Shown here in pieces: positions 46,501 through 55,900 of a stretch of DNA of 64,000 nt. Position 1 is the first letter of the stretch; each line of letters opens with the position of its first letter. Made by a program: the position numbers and the translations under genes. Origin of the DNA: Haliclystus octoradiatus (Eukaryota > Cnidaria > Staurozoa > Stauromedusae > Haliclystidae); the NCBI GenBank assembly GCA_916610825.1, contig OU744446.1, positions 27,604,445 to 27,668,444 of the forward strand, given 5' to 3'. Below the pieces are notes generated by a model. The model was not told the origin of the DNA and ran no database searches. It was given only the letters and a program-made list of their open reading frames with translations.

Positions 46501-47997
46501 TAATCCGATCTAAAGTATATTAGAAAAACCACACGACTTGTGACTTTGTCGTCATAAAGCTAGATCCAATCCCTTTTTTTCCCTCAGCGACATTTGGGCC
46601 AAAACACCACTTTGAAGGCATTTTTCACCAAGAAATAATTTCCAGATCGAAAAAAAATTACGCCATTGTTTTTTTCACGTCGGGTTCTACTATATATGTA
46701 AAGATAGTCTGGGGGTTTATTCCCACTTTAGATATTTGATTGTTGGTGGATAGTGTTACACATGCCTTTGTCTACATCCTATACATTTACATTTTAATGA
46801 AGTGAGTTTCCAATTATTTATGTTAATTATTTTATGATAATTGGTATACGTAGAAGATGGTGGTGGTCACGTGGATATTTTAAAATATTTTGAGCAGTTT
46901 TAGTTGATTTTCGGCAATCATGCTTAGCAAGACGGCAACCGCAGCAGGGAATTTGGTGCGCAATACGGCCGACGCTTTCCGTCCATTTGACATTGTTTTC
47001 CAGAAATAATATATACCTATACAACAGAAAATTCAAATCCTAATTAGTTTAAAAGATGAGTAACTTATTTATTTTTTTAATTATGTAGATCTGTGGTGAA
47101 TATACAAAGGTACCAAATGCAAAACGAATTTTGAAAATCGGCAGAAAACTGAATTTAATACAATTAAAAGAATGCATAAAAAATCATAAAATGTCCTTGA
47201 GTTACCCCTGATCTAGCCACGACCTCACTAGTCTGTGCACAGGAAAGGGAACAGTATGCTGGGGGAACGGAGGGGGAAACCACTCAAGCTTGACGAAGAA
47301 TTAGAAACGAAGCATAAAATGAAACAAAACAGGATGTCAAAAACAAAACGAAGCATAAAATCAGAAACGAAGCATAAAATAAGAGACGAAGCGTAAAATG
47401 AAACAGGATGACAAAAACGAAACGAAGCATAAAATGAGAAACGGAGCAAAAAATGAGGAACGATGCATAAAATGAGAAACAAGGAATAAAATGAGAAACA
47501 AGGAATAAAAATCAAAGCATAAAATGAGAAACGAAGCATAAAATGACGAACGTTGAATTTTGGCGGAAATATGACGCCATATCTTTGGTCGGCTACACAG
47601 ACTTTACACTATCCTTAAGAAACGTTTTAGTCTGGACGCAGGCTACAGACTGGTGTGCGAATCCGCTGTTTTATTGGTTAGCACTCGGCCACTGATTGAG
47701 CTGACTACTTTCTCATAGCATAAATTATCCATCCATTTTACTGTGCATGCGAAAATTAAACAATACATTTATAATTTAAATTATACGACAAAGAATTTTA
47801 AATCTAGTTATACTCCTTACCTTGAGAAATTGCTTCCAATTTGAAAGACCATCCCTTCCAATCTGTTCTTCGACTGCAGCTTTGATTTTGGAATCTTTAA
47901 TAGGCCTATGTTTGATGTGCTTAGCTTTGGCTTTCAAATTAGATTTTGTTGCTTTTTCTCCCCCCGCTCTCAAAGCATTGGTAATTGACTTCTTCAT
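25545..47997 (-). CDS. REXO4: REXO4, DEDDh 3'-5' RNA exonuclease, eight exons
   Basis: Minus-strand exons: 47821-47997, 39952-40040, 34715-34891, 33896-34089, 32563-32651, 31871-31945, 26477-26551 and 25545-25730. All introns are GT-AG. The lengths sum to 1062 bases, 353 codons plus a TAG stop, with every junction in phase. REXO4 (XPMC2 family) is a nucleolar exonuclease linked to ribosomal RNA processing. The N-terminus is basic and ends SNWKQFLK. The family motif DIWFDDVDP follows. The exonuclease fold holds [10 protein letters not shown] (D156, E158), the conserved [16 protein letters not shown] (D240) and EHSSVEDAR (H290, D295), so all DEDDh residues are present. The basic C-terminal tail runs to the stop. 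Human REXO4 is somewhat longer, mainly at the N-terminus. The start is the ATG at 47997, the first in exon 1. The introns hold many transposons; intron 1 is 7.8 kb. The gene is head-to-head with PSME4 and tail-to-tail with DZANK1. Confidence 0.95.
26218..26453. repeat. MITE-like element built of TTCATGAAC palindromes
   Basis: The ends form an inverted repeat: left ACCCCTGCGAAAA, right ending CGCAGGGGT. The interior is a dense run of the palindrome TTCATGAA and its variants in the contexts GTTCATGAACTTT, TTGTGAAC and TTTATGAAC. It lies in REXO4 intron 6. Related fragments occur near 31390-31440, 31710-31770, 35220-35260, 39371-39713, 62905-62940 and 63335-63350. Confidence 0.7.
27814..28820 (+). 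pseudogene. Gag-like region of a DIRS-type retroelement, broken
   Basis: Several short frames in succession, broken by stops and frameshifts, resemble the first open frame of animal tyrosine-recombinase retrotransposons. There is a hydrophilic N-terminal part near 27814-27980, a middle part at 28140-28380, and a Cys/His motif near 28640-28730 (CRSWNAGHC then [10 protein letters not shown]), which is the usual Gag zinc finger of such elements. It lies antisense inside REXO4 intron 6. Confidence 0.65.
29692..30150 (+). pseudogene. DIRS-type reverse transcriptase, N-terminal fragment
   Basis: The open frame encodes the beginning of the reverse transcriptase of a DIRS/Ngaro-like element, recognised by [10 protein letters not shown], the [20 protein letters not shown] block and the [13 protein letters not shown] block. 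It stops before the catalytic YxDD region, and the polymerase core and RNase H are missing. The recombinase remnant follows within 150 bp, so the middle of the element was lost by internal deletion. Confidence 0.8.
30289..30834 (+). pseudogene. Tyrosine recombinase of the DIRS-type element
   Basis: A 181-codon uninterrupted frame with the catalytic layout of tyrosine recombinases: R16 (FLRVSE), K58 (KASKTD), H131 and R134 (THSFRIGAA), W157 in the usual H/W position, and Y162 or Y165 as nucleophile (NAYTLYTR). This integrase replaces the DDE integrase in DIRS and Ngaro elements. The frame looks catalytically complete, but the parent element is missing most of its reverse transcriptase, and the N-terminal arm-binding part is probably truncated too. 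A polymorphic-looking ATT/AGT microsatellite follows at about 30868-30920. Confidence 0.8.
33029..33188 (-). mobile_element. Pogo-like MITE, copy 1
   Basis: Short element with ends similar to CAGTGAAACCTGTATA (the right end reads TATACAGGTTTCACTG), flanked on both sides by TA. The interior is related to the copies at 51530, 54237 and 58795 but more diverged. TA duplications and CAGT-type ends suggest the Tc1/mariner-pogo group (inference). It lies in REXO4 intron 4. Confidence 0.7.
33293..33473 (-). mobile_element. tRNA-derived SINE
   Basis: On the minus strand the head reads like a tRNA, with an A-box (TAGTGGCTAGG near 33424-33434) and a B-box (GGATTCAATCC, complement of about 33390-33400). 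A tRNA-unrelated body follows and an A-rich tail ends near 33293. The front of the head (TAGTGTAGTGG) is repeated next to it. The folding is too imperfect for a functional tRNA gene. Confidence 0.7.
34996..35165 (+). mobile_element. tRNA-derived SINE, second family
   Basis: Carries an A-box-like TGACTCAATGG near 34996 and a B-box GGTTCAAATCT at 35063-35073, spaced about as in a tRNA with an enlarged anticodon arm. A body without coding potential follows. Boundaries are approximate. It lies in REXO4 intron 2. Confidence 0.55.
36064..39368 (+). mobile_element. hAT-family DNA transposon, degenerate
   Basis: Proposed ends are CAGTATTGTAAGTAACG on the left and, as reverse complement on the right, CAGGGATGGGGAAGTTAC. 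Both have the CAG start and the AGTAAC subterminal repeats usual for hAT ends, with AGTAAC/GTTACT motifs clustered at 36070-36150 and 39195-39360. The interior encodes a broken hAT transposase. The expected 8 bp target duplication is not seen (GTAAATAA on the left against ACTGTTTG on the right), so one end may be misplaced or the element rearranged. It lies in REXO4 intron 2. Confidence 0.7.
36364..39030 (+). pseudogene. hAT transposase, split and frameshifted
   Basis: Coding blocks lie in order. The N-terminal part is at 36364-36680, ending at a GTAAGT donor. A second exon-like block runs from 36945, with the conserved hAT segment ([20 protein letters not shown], about 37300-37360) in another frame from its upstream part. 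A block at 37576-37850 contains the [11 protein letters not shown] motif and one at 38104-38450 follows. The C-terminal dimerisation domain is at 38877-39000 ([15 protein letters not shown]). Frameshifts near 37290 and 37430, and a stop near 38860, break it. Part of the RNase H-like core between RRLKGA and the next block appears deleted. Confidence 0.75.
39371..39713. repeat. Array of TTCATGAAC palindromes
   Basis: More than a dozen variants of TTCATGAAC, TCATGAACTG and TTTATGAAC in either orientation over about 340 bp, directly right of the hAT end. It belongs to the same family as 26218-26453, but the ACCCCTGCG terminal repeat is not evident here. It lies in REXO4 intron 2. Confidence 0.7.
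40041..42440. other. REXO4 intron 1, unresolved part
   Basis: No gene is supported. A weakly coding-like stretch (about 40522-40632, +, containing [20 protein letters not shown]) follows CTGTTAG and ends before GTGATA; it is unrecognised and may be chance or a transposon remnant. Two similar short segments (ATAATGGCTGCATGGACGT near 40940 and ATAATGGCTGCATAAACGTC near 41393) suggest a diverged dispersed repeat. Confidence 0.4.
42460..42985. repeat. Foldback/MITE element A
   Basis: Arms of about 70 bp in inverted orientation. Left: TGGGTCTAAACAGCGGAAGC continuing to AGAGATTGCAGAATC near 42525. Right: GATTCTGCAATCTC from about 42912 to GTTTAAACCCA near 42981. About 380 bp lies between the arms without coding content. 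No clear target duplication. Confidence 0.75.
43045..43837. mobile_element. Foldback/MITE element B with 9-10 bp target duplication
   Basis: Terminal inverted repeats of about 130 bp. Left begins TAGCCTCACTCCATCACGGC; right ends GATGGAATGAGGCTA. The flanks share AGGCGAAAC (43036-43044 and 43838-43846), extendable to AAGGCGAAAC if the terminal A is shared. Long arms and a 9 bp duplication suggest a non-autonomous Mutator-like element (inference). The arms are GC-richer than their surroundings. Confidence 0.85.
43883..47581. mobile_element. Foldback element C, 3.7 kb, with 6 bp target duplication
   Basis: The outer arms are about 340 bp (43883 to about 44225 and about 47226 to 47581). They start TATGGTGTCATATTTCCGCC on the left and, reverse-complemented, TATGGCGTCATATTTCCGCC on the right. 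The flanks share TCTTTG (43877-43882 and 47582-47587). The arms are filled with a repeated TTTTATGCTTCGTTTC motif, which makes long but meaningless open frames. The interior contains element D and no transposase. A 6 bp duplication with long arms is seen in Polinton/Maverick elements among others, but nothing else supports that class. Confidence 0.85.
44653..46728. mobile_element. Foldback element D nested in element C
   Basis: The arms of about 200 bp are nearly perfect inverted copies: left starts AAGTGGGAATAAACCCCCAG; right ends TTTATTCCCACTT. TA lies directly outside each end, a likely TA target duplication. The central 1.6 kb (about 44860-46525) shows no supported gene. Confidence 0.8.
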
Positions 47998-48109
47998 GGC
48001 AAAATAAATAAATTAACCAAAGCAGAATAAATCATTCAGGTAAACTACTGTGAGTTAGAACGAGGAAAGCGACGCAGCTCAAGTTCTGCTCAGCTGCAGT
48101 CATTTTATC

Positions 48110-49012
48110 ATGTTTTCTGTTCGCCAAAACAAAACGAGAACCGCGTGGATGAGGCTAAGACCAGCTAAGACCGTGCCTAAGACTGGTTTTATCCTTGATC
48201 GTCGTAGGTCTTCACGTCATCCAGAGCGCAGCGTATCGGACCTCTCATTCGTTGACGATATTGCTATCTTAACAAATAGCATATCTGAAGCACAACAGCT
48301 TCTTGATGAAGTTGAACGGGTTGGTAAAACGGTAGGCTTGACAATTAACACGACTAAGACGAAATTTATTGCTTTAGGCATAAAACAGGCACATCTTGTT
48401 ACATCTAATGGTGACATAGAACGTGTAGATTCGTTCAAGTACCTAGGTTCTGTACTTCCATCTTCTTCAGATGATTTAACACAACGTAGAGGCCAGGCTT
48501 GGGCAGCCATTAGAGGTCTGAATAAATTCTGGGCGTCCGATGTCAACACTGACGTTAAGTTAAGACTGTTCAGACACACGATAGAACCTGTTCTATTATA
48601 TGCTTCTGAAACGTGGGTTCTATCAACCTCACTATTGACCCGACTTGACTCAGCTTATGACGCCATGCTTCGGCATGCTTTAGGAGTACATTGGCCCAAC
48701 TTACTGTCTACTGCTAAACTTAGGAAACTTTCCCCTTCTGCCTCTGCTATTGCTCACCAACGCCAGATGTCTTTTTTAGGTCACATCGAAAGATCAAAGA
48801 CGTATGCCCCTCAACCGCTGCATGACATCCTTCATTGGCAACCGAAGGAGATGCTTCGACGGGGCTATCGTAGAGTAGTATCTTTTCATAATGTTTTGTA
48901 TCGTGAATTGTGTTATTTAAAAGTTTCTTTGTCAGCTATGTCTGACCGTGTTTTGTGGCGTTCTTTATGTAGCAAATATGTAAGGCGTAAGAGGGACGGC
49001 ACATTCCTATAA
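48110..49012 (+). pseudogene. LINE reverse transcriptase, C-terminal part
   Basis: A 300-codon frame without stops. From about 48179 it encodes the end of the reverse transcriptase palm (HPERSVSDLSFVDDIAILTN), the LTINTTKTKFI block, the FKYLGS motif, and the thumb and C-terminal region (PVLLYASETWVL). The catalytic box reads FVDD at codons 47-50 where F/YADD is usual. The first 23 codons before the presumed 5' junction are target DNA that happens to be open. The intact frame suggests a fairly recent insertion. A non-functional fragment. Confidence 0.8.
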
Positions 49013-49032
49013 TGTGACTGTCTATACTACTA
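48179..49032 (+). mobile_element. 5'-truncated LINE fragment with 14 bp flanking repeat
   Basis: Bracketed by the direct repeat CTAAGACCGTGCCT at 48165-48178 and 49033-49046, taken as the target duplication. The element is cut in the middle of the reverse transcriptase and has no poly-A. It belongs to a different LINE group from the one in the array, judged by its protein. Confidence 0.75.
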
Positions 49033-49993
49033 CTAAGACCGTGCCTGGTTTTGTCAAGGTCACAACATAGGCAAGGGACTTGGGCTCACAAAGGCTTCAA
49101 AAAGTAAACGAAAATCGAAATAGGCCGTGAAGAATTGAAATAAAGTCTGGATATTAGACGTGCTTGTCGTCAATATTCGATCATTCGATGTTTATGTACA
49201 ATGGCAATCAACTGTTCGTAGGCTCGTGAATCAGCAACTAAGTCAAAAGTCAAATTACTATTAGTCTTGAAATGAATACAATATTAATGAATGACAAAAT
49301 GTTTCATTTAAAAACAGGTGTTTGATGCACCTATCCGCTCTGCCTATCCGTAATATACCGATCGATAAAAATAAAGCTAAACAACAATATTACAAATGAT
49401 GTTTCACTGTGACCACACACACGGACTGACTGTCACCTGATATTATATTAATAAGATTTTTGACTGTGGAATTTGAGAAATAAATGAAAAGTATTCTTGG
49501 CTGGCATATCAATTTGCTAAGTAAAGCAAAATCACACAAATTCTTCGTGCCGTGTTTTTATTATCGTAAGTAGTAGCATGGTATTTCTATAAATTCTATC
49601 GTTATTCGTGACATCGTTTATTTTCTTGTGTCTTGAAAAACAATTTGAACTGAAAGTAAAGACACAATGAGACGAAACTAAGATGGTAGAGAGATAATTC
49701 AAAACGAGGATATGGAACTTACTCGACCAAATCTGACCGGCAGTCAGCAACGTTAATATCAAAAAATATATATTTTTAACTTAATTAAAGTACACAACTT
49801 ATAATACAGCATAAAAGTCTATGTTACGGAGAAAATGTTCCGTTAAATATTGGTGCTTCAAGAATTTATTTAGCCTCAGTTGAGGCCACTTGGCCTCACA
49901 ACTTTTAAATTTTGGCTGCTTTTCCGCAAGCCGAATCTCTTCCCATTACCAAGGCAATACTGGCACTCACTGTGCTGTTCTGTGCCTGTGGTT

Positions 49994-52900
49994 ATGGATT
50001 GTGAAAAATCTTGCGAGATGCAAGATTGCAATAATACTGAACAAAATGATAGGAAATATCAGAAAATACTGGCTTTCAACAAGCATCTTCCATATTATGC
50101 CCGCTTGGACGAGGAGTCTGCTAAAATGCTAAGTGAAATCAAATATAATCTTGGAAGAGCTGTTTTATTGAAGGAGCTAACACCTGGTGCTCTAGTGTGG
50201 AGTGGGCGGCTATCCACGTAAGTTTGATTTAGGGGGAATTTATCAACACATATTAATATTTCTGGTTGACATGAAGCTTGTTAAATAAGCCTCGGCTTGA
50301 TATTGACAGTGTCGTGACTGATTCTTCAGGTAACATGCGTAGGCCTAGGCCAGTTCGCAGAGTGCAGAGTGCCACTCTGCATTATTTGTCATGCGCAGGT
50401 AATATATTCCCTGCAAAGTTTTCTTGAACTGAACCTTCTTCAAAATTCGTAATCTCACACATGAACCCCCGCTGCGATGCAGTACAACATGCCTTAGTAG
50501 AATCCTTGTACTTGGTACGCCCGATATTATGTTATATTAGCAGTTATGTCAAGACAACCCACAAGATTCCATGGCAACCACTAAAAGGGTGCAGGTATAG
50601 GTCTATACCCGTAAGTGTGCGGTTATAGACCTGTAAGACTATGGTCGATGTGAGGGAGACATAAACAAGACAGTACTAGTTTCAAGTAAATAACATATAA
50701 CACTGCTTTTCGAAGCACTCAAAACGCGAGTGAGTTCACTTGACTTCAAGCAATCTTTTATAAAAACAATCACCGCTGACCTGCCACACCGCAGTCAGCT
50801 GGCAGACTTTACAAGCTTCTATTACATCATGGCTACGATCACGGGAAGGGACAACACGCAATATTTTTAAACAAACAAATCACACATCCCTACCTGATCT
50901 CAAGATCACATAGCACATACATTACATACTTAATTAGTCAACTACTGTACAACAGTAAACATACAAGACCTATACCTGCACGGTTTTTACCAAAAAGCTA
51001 GAACATGTGTTTTGAAAATGGCGACAAGCTGCAACAGATTGAATATTTTTTAATAAAATCAAATTAAATGTATACTCTGTAGCCTAATTGAAAATCCAAC
51101 TTTAGAAATTCAAAAAAGTAACAACTTGGGACTTGCTATATACCGTTTTCAGATGTAACTCTTACTATATTTTTAATATTGCAAACATATTTGAAAAACA
51201 ATTATGTTGAAATCTTCGCGTCATATTTTGAAATGATATTCATAAGAATTTCATTCCAATTGTATTTAATGAAAAATCAATAACCCATTGAATTAGAAAA
51301 CAAATAATTGTTGTATTGTAATTGATGAGAGATAATTGATGTTCCAGACAAAGGTTAGGCTATGTTACATGATTGTTAAAATGATTAAATCATTCTTGTT
51401 CTTGGGCCATCGAAATTTAGACCCACTCCACTCACAAGAGTGATGTAATCCCTCAATAAAGATTGTTATTGTTATTATTAATTTATGAAGAAATACATGA
51501 TATACAAGGGCTTTTAGTTGATACTACTACAGTGAAACCTGTATATAAAGGCCAGCTACGAGAGGTAGATAATTTGACCACTATAGACAGGTGGCCTTTA
51601 TATACTGGTTTGATTCAATAGAAAATTTTATTTTAGACATTGCAAGAGTGACCACTATAGACAGGTGGCTGCTCTATAGAGGTGACCGTTATAACAGGTT
51701 TAACTGTATTTATATAAAAAAAACACAGTTTTTCTTCCCTCGAAGATGGCAAAAATCTGTTAAAACTCCTGCGCTTGCATATTCCTATTCTACACTGGCA
51801 CTGACGTATATACTGCATCAGCATACCTGTATCAAGAAAATATAATAAGGAATAATATATTGCAACTCAAATTTGCGGCTTCAAGGGTTTTTAAAAGGTA
51901 ATAATGCTTCACCTTTCGTAAGCAATCCCCCTAAACTGTAATAAACATTGTTGGATAATTCAGATTTAAGCGCTAGTATATTGATACCCTTTTTTCATAA
52001 AAAATCAAATAAAATGCAAGTGCCAAGTACTACATCATTTAGGTGTTAAAGAGTCTAGGTGTTAAATATTTAGGTGTTAAAGCGTCATGTAACAAAACTC
52101 AATTGCATAAAGTACAGGTAAGTATTCAAAACTGGGCAGCCAAATTGATCGATGGTAGAAAAAAATATGACACAATACACAACTTATTAAATGAACTAAA
52201 CTGGCTCACAATTGAAGACACTGTTGAACTTTTGAACTTAGAACTGCCATAACATCTCATTGATCAGCTCTAGGAGAAAATGGCCCAAACTTAGATTGAT
52301 TATTTAAAAGATCACAGTTTCCACTGTGAACAGGGATCTTTTTCTTTTTGTGGTGCAAAACTTATAACAAATATATCGGTTTACGTAGTGATAGTAACAG
52401 TAAATATAAACAGAAAATTGAATCAGCTTTATTAAAAAATTAACAAAATAAACCAAAGTAGTTGATAAAAACCAGGATTCTAGGAACAACAGCAAAGTGA
52501 CAAAATATCTGTTAGATAAAGTATAAAATAAAAACGCAGATTCATATTCGTTTCAAGTTGTTTATAAGCCTTGAAGTGTATATCCCGGATATTGGGAGAT
52601 TGCTTCTTTAGATAGAGAAAAATTTTTTATTCGTACATGATCTTCTTGTGTTTTTACTTTGCGCGATCATTTCTCCTTCAAAAATGCAGTCAAATTGACG
52701 ATTTTGGGCTAATTTTGTGTCTCACTCTTTTTCCTCGAACAGGGACCCGTTTATTTTCAACAAGAGAGTTTACACCGGAAAAAACACTAAACTTTTTACT
52801 TATTTGTTTCTAAATAAAAAAACGCTAAACCAAATGACAATCTGCTTTCGGAATGAAATTTTCAACGTTCAGCTGAAGATTTAGAGCTATAAATTTGATC

Positions 52901-55900
52901 AATATTCAAGATACAGGTAAAGAGATATAAGCCTCTAAAGTCAAAAGTTTTTAGTTTTGCATTTTTCTCACTCAAGTGCTCACACGATTAACACCTCCTT
53001 GCGACTTCGTCTAAGCATAGTCGGCATAGTTGATGGGTATTAAAAATAGTCACACACCTTCAATAAACAGCAGCGATAACCAGATGCGTGCAGGTACGCA
53101 GCGGAATAGTGGGCCTTGTGGAGCTAGGCTATATGGAAATCCTAGAGGCATTTCAACATTTTCTTCTGAATTGTTTTGTTCAAGTTTGACCAATAAATCA
53201 TAAAAATATCAATTTTCATCTGAATTTGCTGTAACCTTCTGCAATCTAGAATTCCAGGACCCAGAATTTGAGAAATTTTCAAATGTTTTCTCTTCCCTAT
53301 AAAAAAATATGATAACCTTTGTAAAACTAACAAGAACAATAAGTTAGATAATGTGAAAAGGATGTCAAATGGCGAAGAAAAATTAACGGTAATTGAATTA
53401 CAACGTGATGTGAACAAAACAAGTACAACCAATTCAATGAGCCTTAAATTGCACAGGAATAAATGAAGAAGTTTCATTTTTTCATTGGCTTGAAAATAAA
53501 TAAGATTTTGGTTATCAGTTGAAGAAATTATTTAAGATTAAGTTTCTGCTTCGGAAATAGATGTTGTTAACAATAATTAATTTTATTGTACATCTAGCTT
53601 CGGATTTTCGTCAAGTCTTCTGGGAGGAAGGATTCCAGAACCCATTGTTTATTGGACCTTGGCTTATTGATTATTGACGTCAGACAAATAACAGATTTGT
53701 CGTATGAAAATTGTTGGCATTTGCCGAGGGTATTTATTTTTTGCTTGTAATTCAAGTTCTAGTTAATAGCTATAATCATATGATTCACAGTAGATTAATT
53801 ATTTTCCTTCTGTTAAATTCTAGATATATGCATCTTTATGGCCGGAGATTTTCTCTAGAAGACCATATACATTTCATTAAACTGTTTTATGGATTAATCA
53901 CATTGCCAGGTTTAGAGCCACAATTTGTCAAAGGCTTTTCTGTTGGATATCATGAATTAATGAAGTGAGTAATCAACACTCGCATGGTCTTGGTATTACC
54001 TTAAATTTAAGGCCATATCTACTTTTTGAGGCCCAAAGTGTCAATATGAAAGCGTCTAAAAGTTTACTTTATTCGCTTGAATGACACAATCAATGTGAGA
54101 GTCCCCACCTGCCCCCAGACAGGGTATCCAACAAAATAATTTGAGTGCAGTTATAAAAAAGGGAATAAAGTGAACACTGTACTATAAACATTTATATAAT
54201 AACAAAACTGATTTGATTCTAATTGGCTTAGAACTATAGTGAAACCTGTATATAACAGCCAGCTACGAGAGGTAGATAAATTGACCACTATAGGCAGGTG
54301 GCCTTTATATACAGGTTTTATTCCATAGAAAATACTATTTTAGACATTGCAAGAGTGACCACTATAGACAGGTGGCCGCTGTATAGAGGTGACCGTTATA
54401 AAGGTTTGACTGTATGATGAAAAACCACCATATCAACACAATGAAACTCAATAAAAATGAAATTGATGATTCAACTCTATTAGGGGTAATACGGTCCGTA
54501 TAATACTGAATCTTAATATTTGTTAAGATTTTACTATCATTTAAACCATATTCAACCTTGATACCTTTAAGTTTAAAGTATTGCTTTTGTTTGTTTTTAG
54601 GAAGCATGAACTTATTTCTAACAAGAACCTACAACTGCCGTGGCGGCCACTTTATAATTTAATTGAATCTATCAAATTCTCAAAATATCAAAACATGGGA
54701 TTAGAAAAGTTCCCACAGTAAGTGTCAATTTACACTCTACACCAATTGTTATGGGGCCGATGTCATATGTCTATGTACATCACCAGTTAGAAGAGTATAT
54801 TCACATATCTTAGTCAAGATTAAGTGAAGACAGAAATTACCAATTGTTCTTGAAACTGTTTAAAACTGTCACTTTGACATATGAAGTGTTACCATTGAAA
54901 GGGCAACCTGACATATCTTCCCTCAAAATTAAATTTATGGTCTCAAATTCGATTGAGCACTAAGTACCGGTAACATACAAGTTTGAGAACGAAATTCGCA
55001 AGGCACAGTGGAGGTGTTGAACCGATCAAACAATAGAATCACAGCAGGACATTATGGGCAAGGACAGTAATTTTACTGTCAAACCCTTCTTAGCTCAAAT
55101 GCATATAAAATTGTCATAGAAACGGGAAAAAGATTACAAAATTGCTATATGATGTCTGCATTTTTATATATCACGATTCCATTCTTAAAATACGAATTGG
55201 AGTTTTAGCGAAGTCTAAAATAAGACTATAATATGCAATATTTAGCAAAGGTTTGTATTAGAAGTGTTTGGTTCTTCATCAAGACTTCCAGCTGTGTGTT
55301 GATATTGGTCGCGTGACTGCGCCTTGCGAATTGAAATCCAATCCAATCTTTTTTATTCTGTAAGAAATTAGAATCATAGGCCTACCAATATCGTTAGCAG
55401 AAGTTTAGCTATCTCTTTACTGTTCAAATACATTCAATTCAATCAAATAGTAAATCGATACAGTAGAAACTGGTTATAACTTCACTTTTATAACAGATTA
55501 ATTTATAGCTTACAAATTTTTATTGTTGCCAGCATACTTTAGTATGATTTCTTTTAATAATTATCAGTTACTTGTGTCACTGTTTAGGACGAATTATCTC
55601 TCGTAATGTCACATTCTTTCTTCGCTTGAAGTAATTGAATTGTTTGTAATGTCTTTATTAACAAGAATCTTTTGTTTTTATTATCAAATATCAGCAATAT
55701 GGTAATATTTTAACAATGAGAAAATATTTTAGATTCAATGGAACGTATACAATGTGGCACTTTTTTAGCATTAGAAAAGAAAATACTGTTTTTGTAACAT
55801 ATAATACTGTATAATCCACAATTGTGTTATTTTTGTATTTGAGACGAAAAAAAAGTTGAGAGCCAAACTGTGTGATTTTCCATGGAGTGACCCCCATTTC

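Larger units (their letters stand above)
47998..49993. other. Divergent spacer between REXO4 and PSME4
   Basis: Both start codons face away from this 2 kb. It must contain both promoters or one shared one. The left part is taken up by a LINE fragment (48179-49032). The last 150 bp before PSME4 are relatively C-rich and probably 5' leader. No TATA box of convincing position was found. Confidence 0.6.
50218..53823. other. PSME4 intron 1
   Basis: A 3.6 kb intron with no supported gene. It contains a pogo-like MITE (51530-51706), a dispersed repeat shared with intron 4 (about 52560-52735) and a segment near 53142-53290 that is an inverted relative of one in intron 10 (about 62690-62830). Confidence 0.65.

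Noticed and set aside
44860..46525. Possible gene in the centre of foldback element D
   Set aside because: Only short frames (60-78 codons) without splice logic or known motifs.
49880..49993. Longer PSME4 reading frame beginning at a TTG upstream
   Set aside because: Non-ATG start. The extra residues do not resemble the family, and the ATG at 49994 gives a normal N-terminus.
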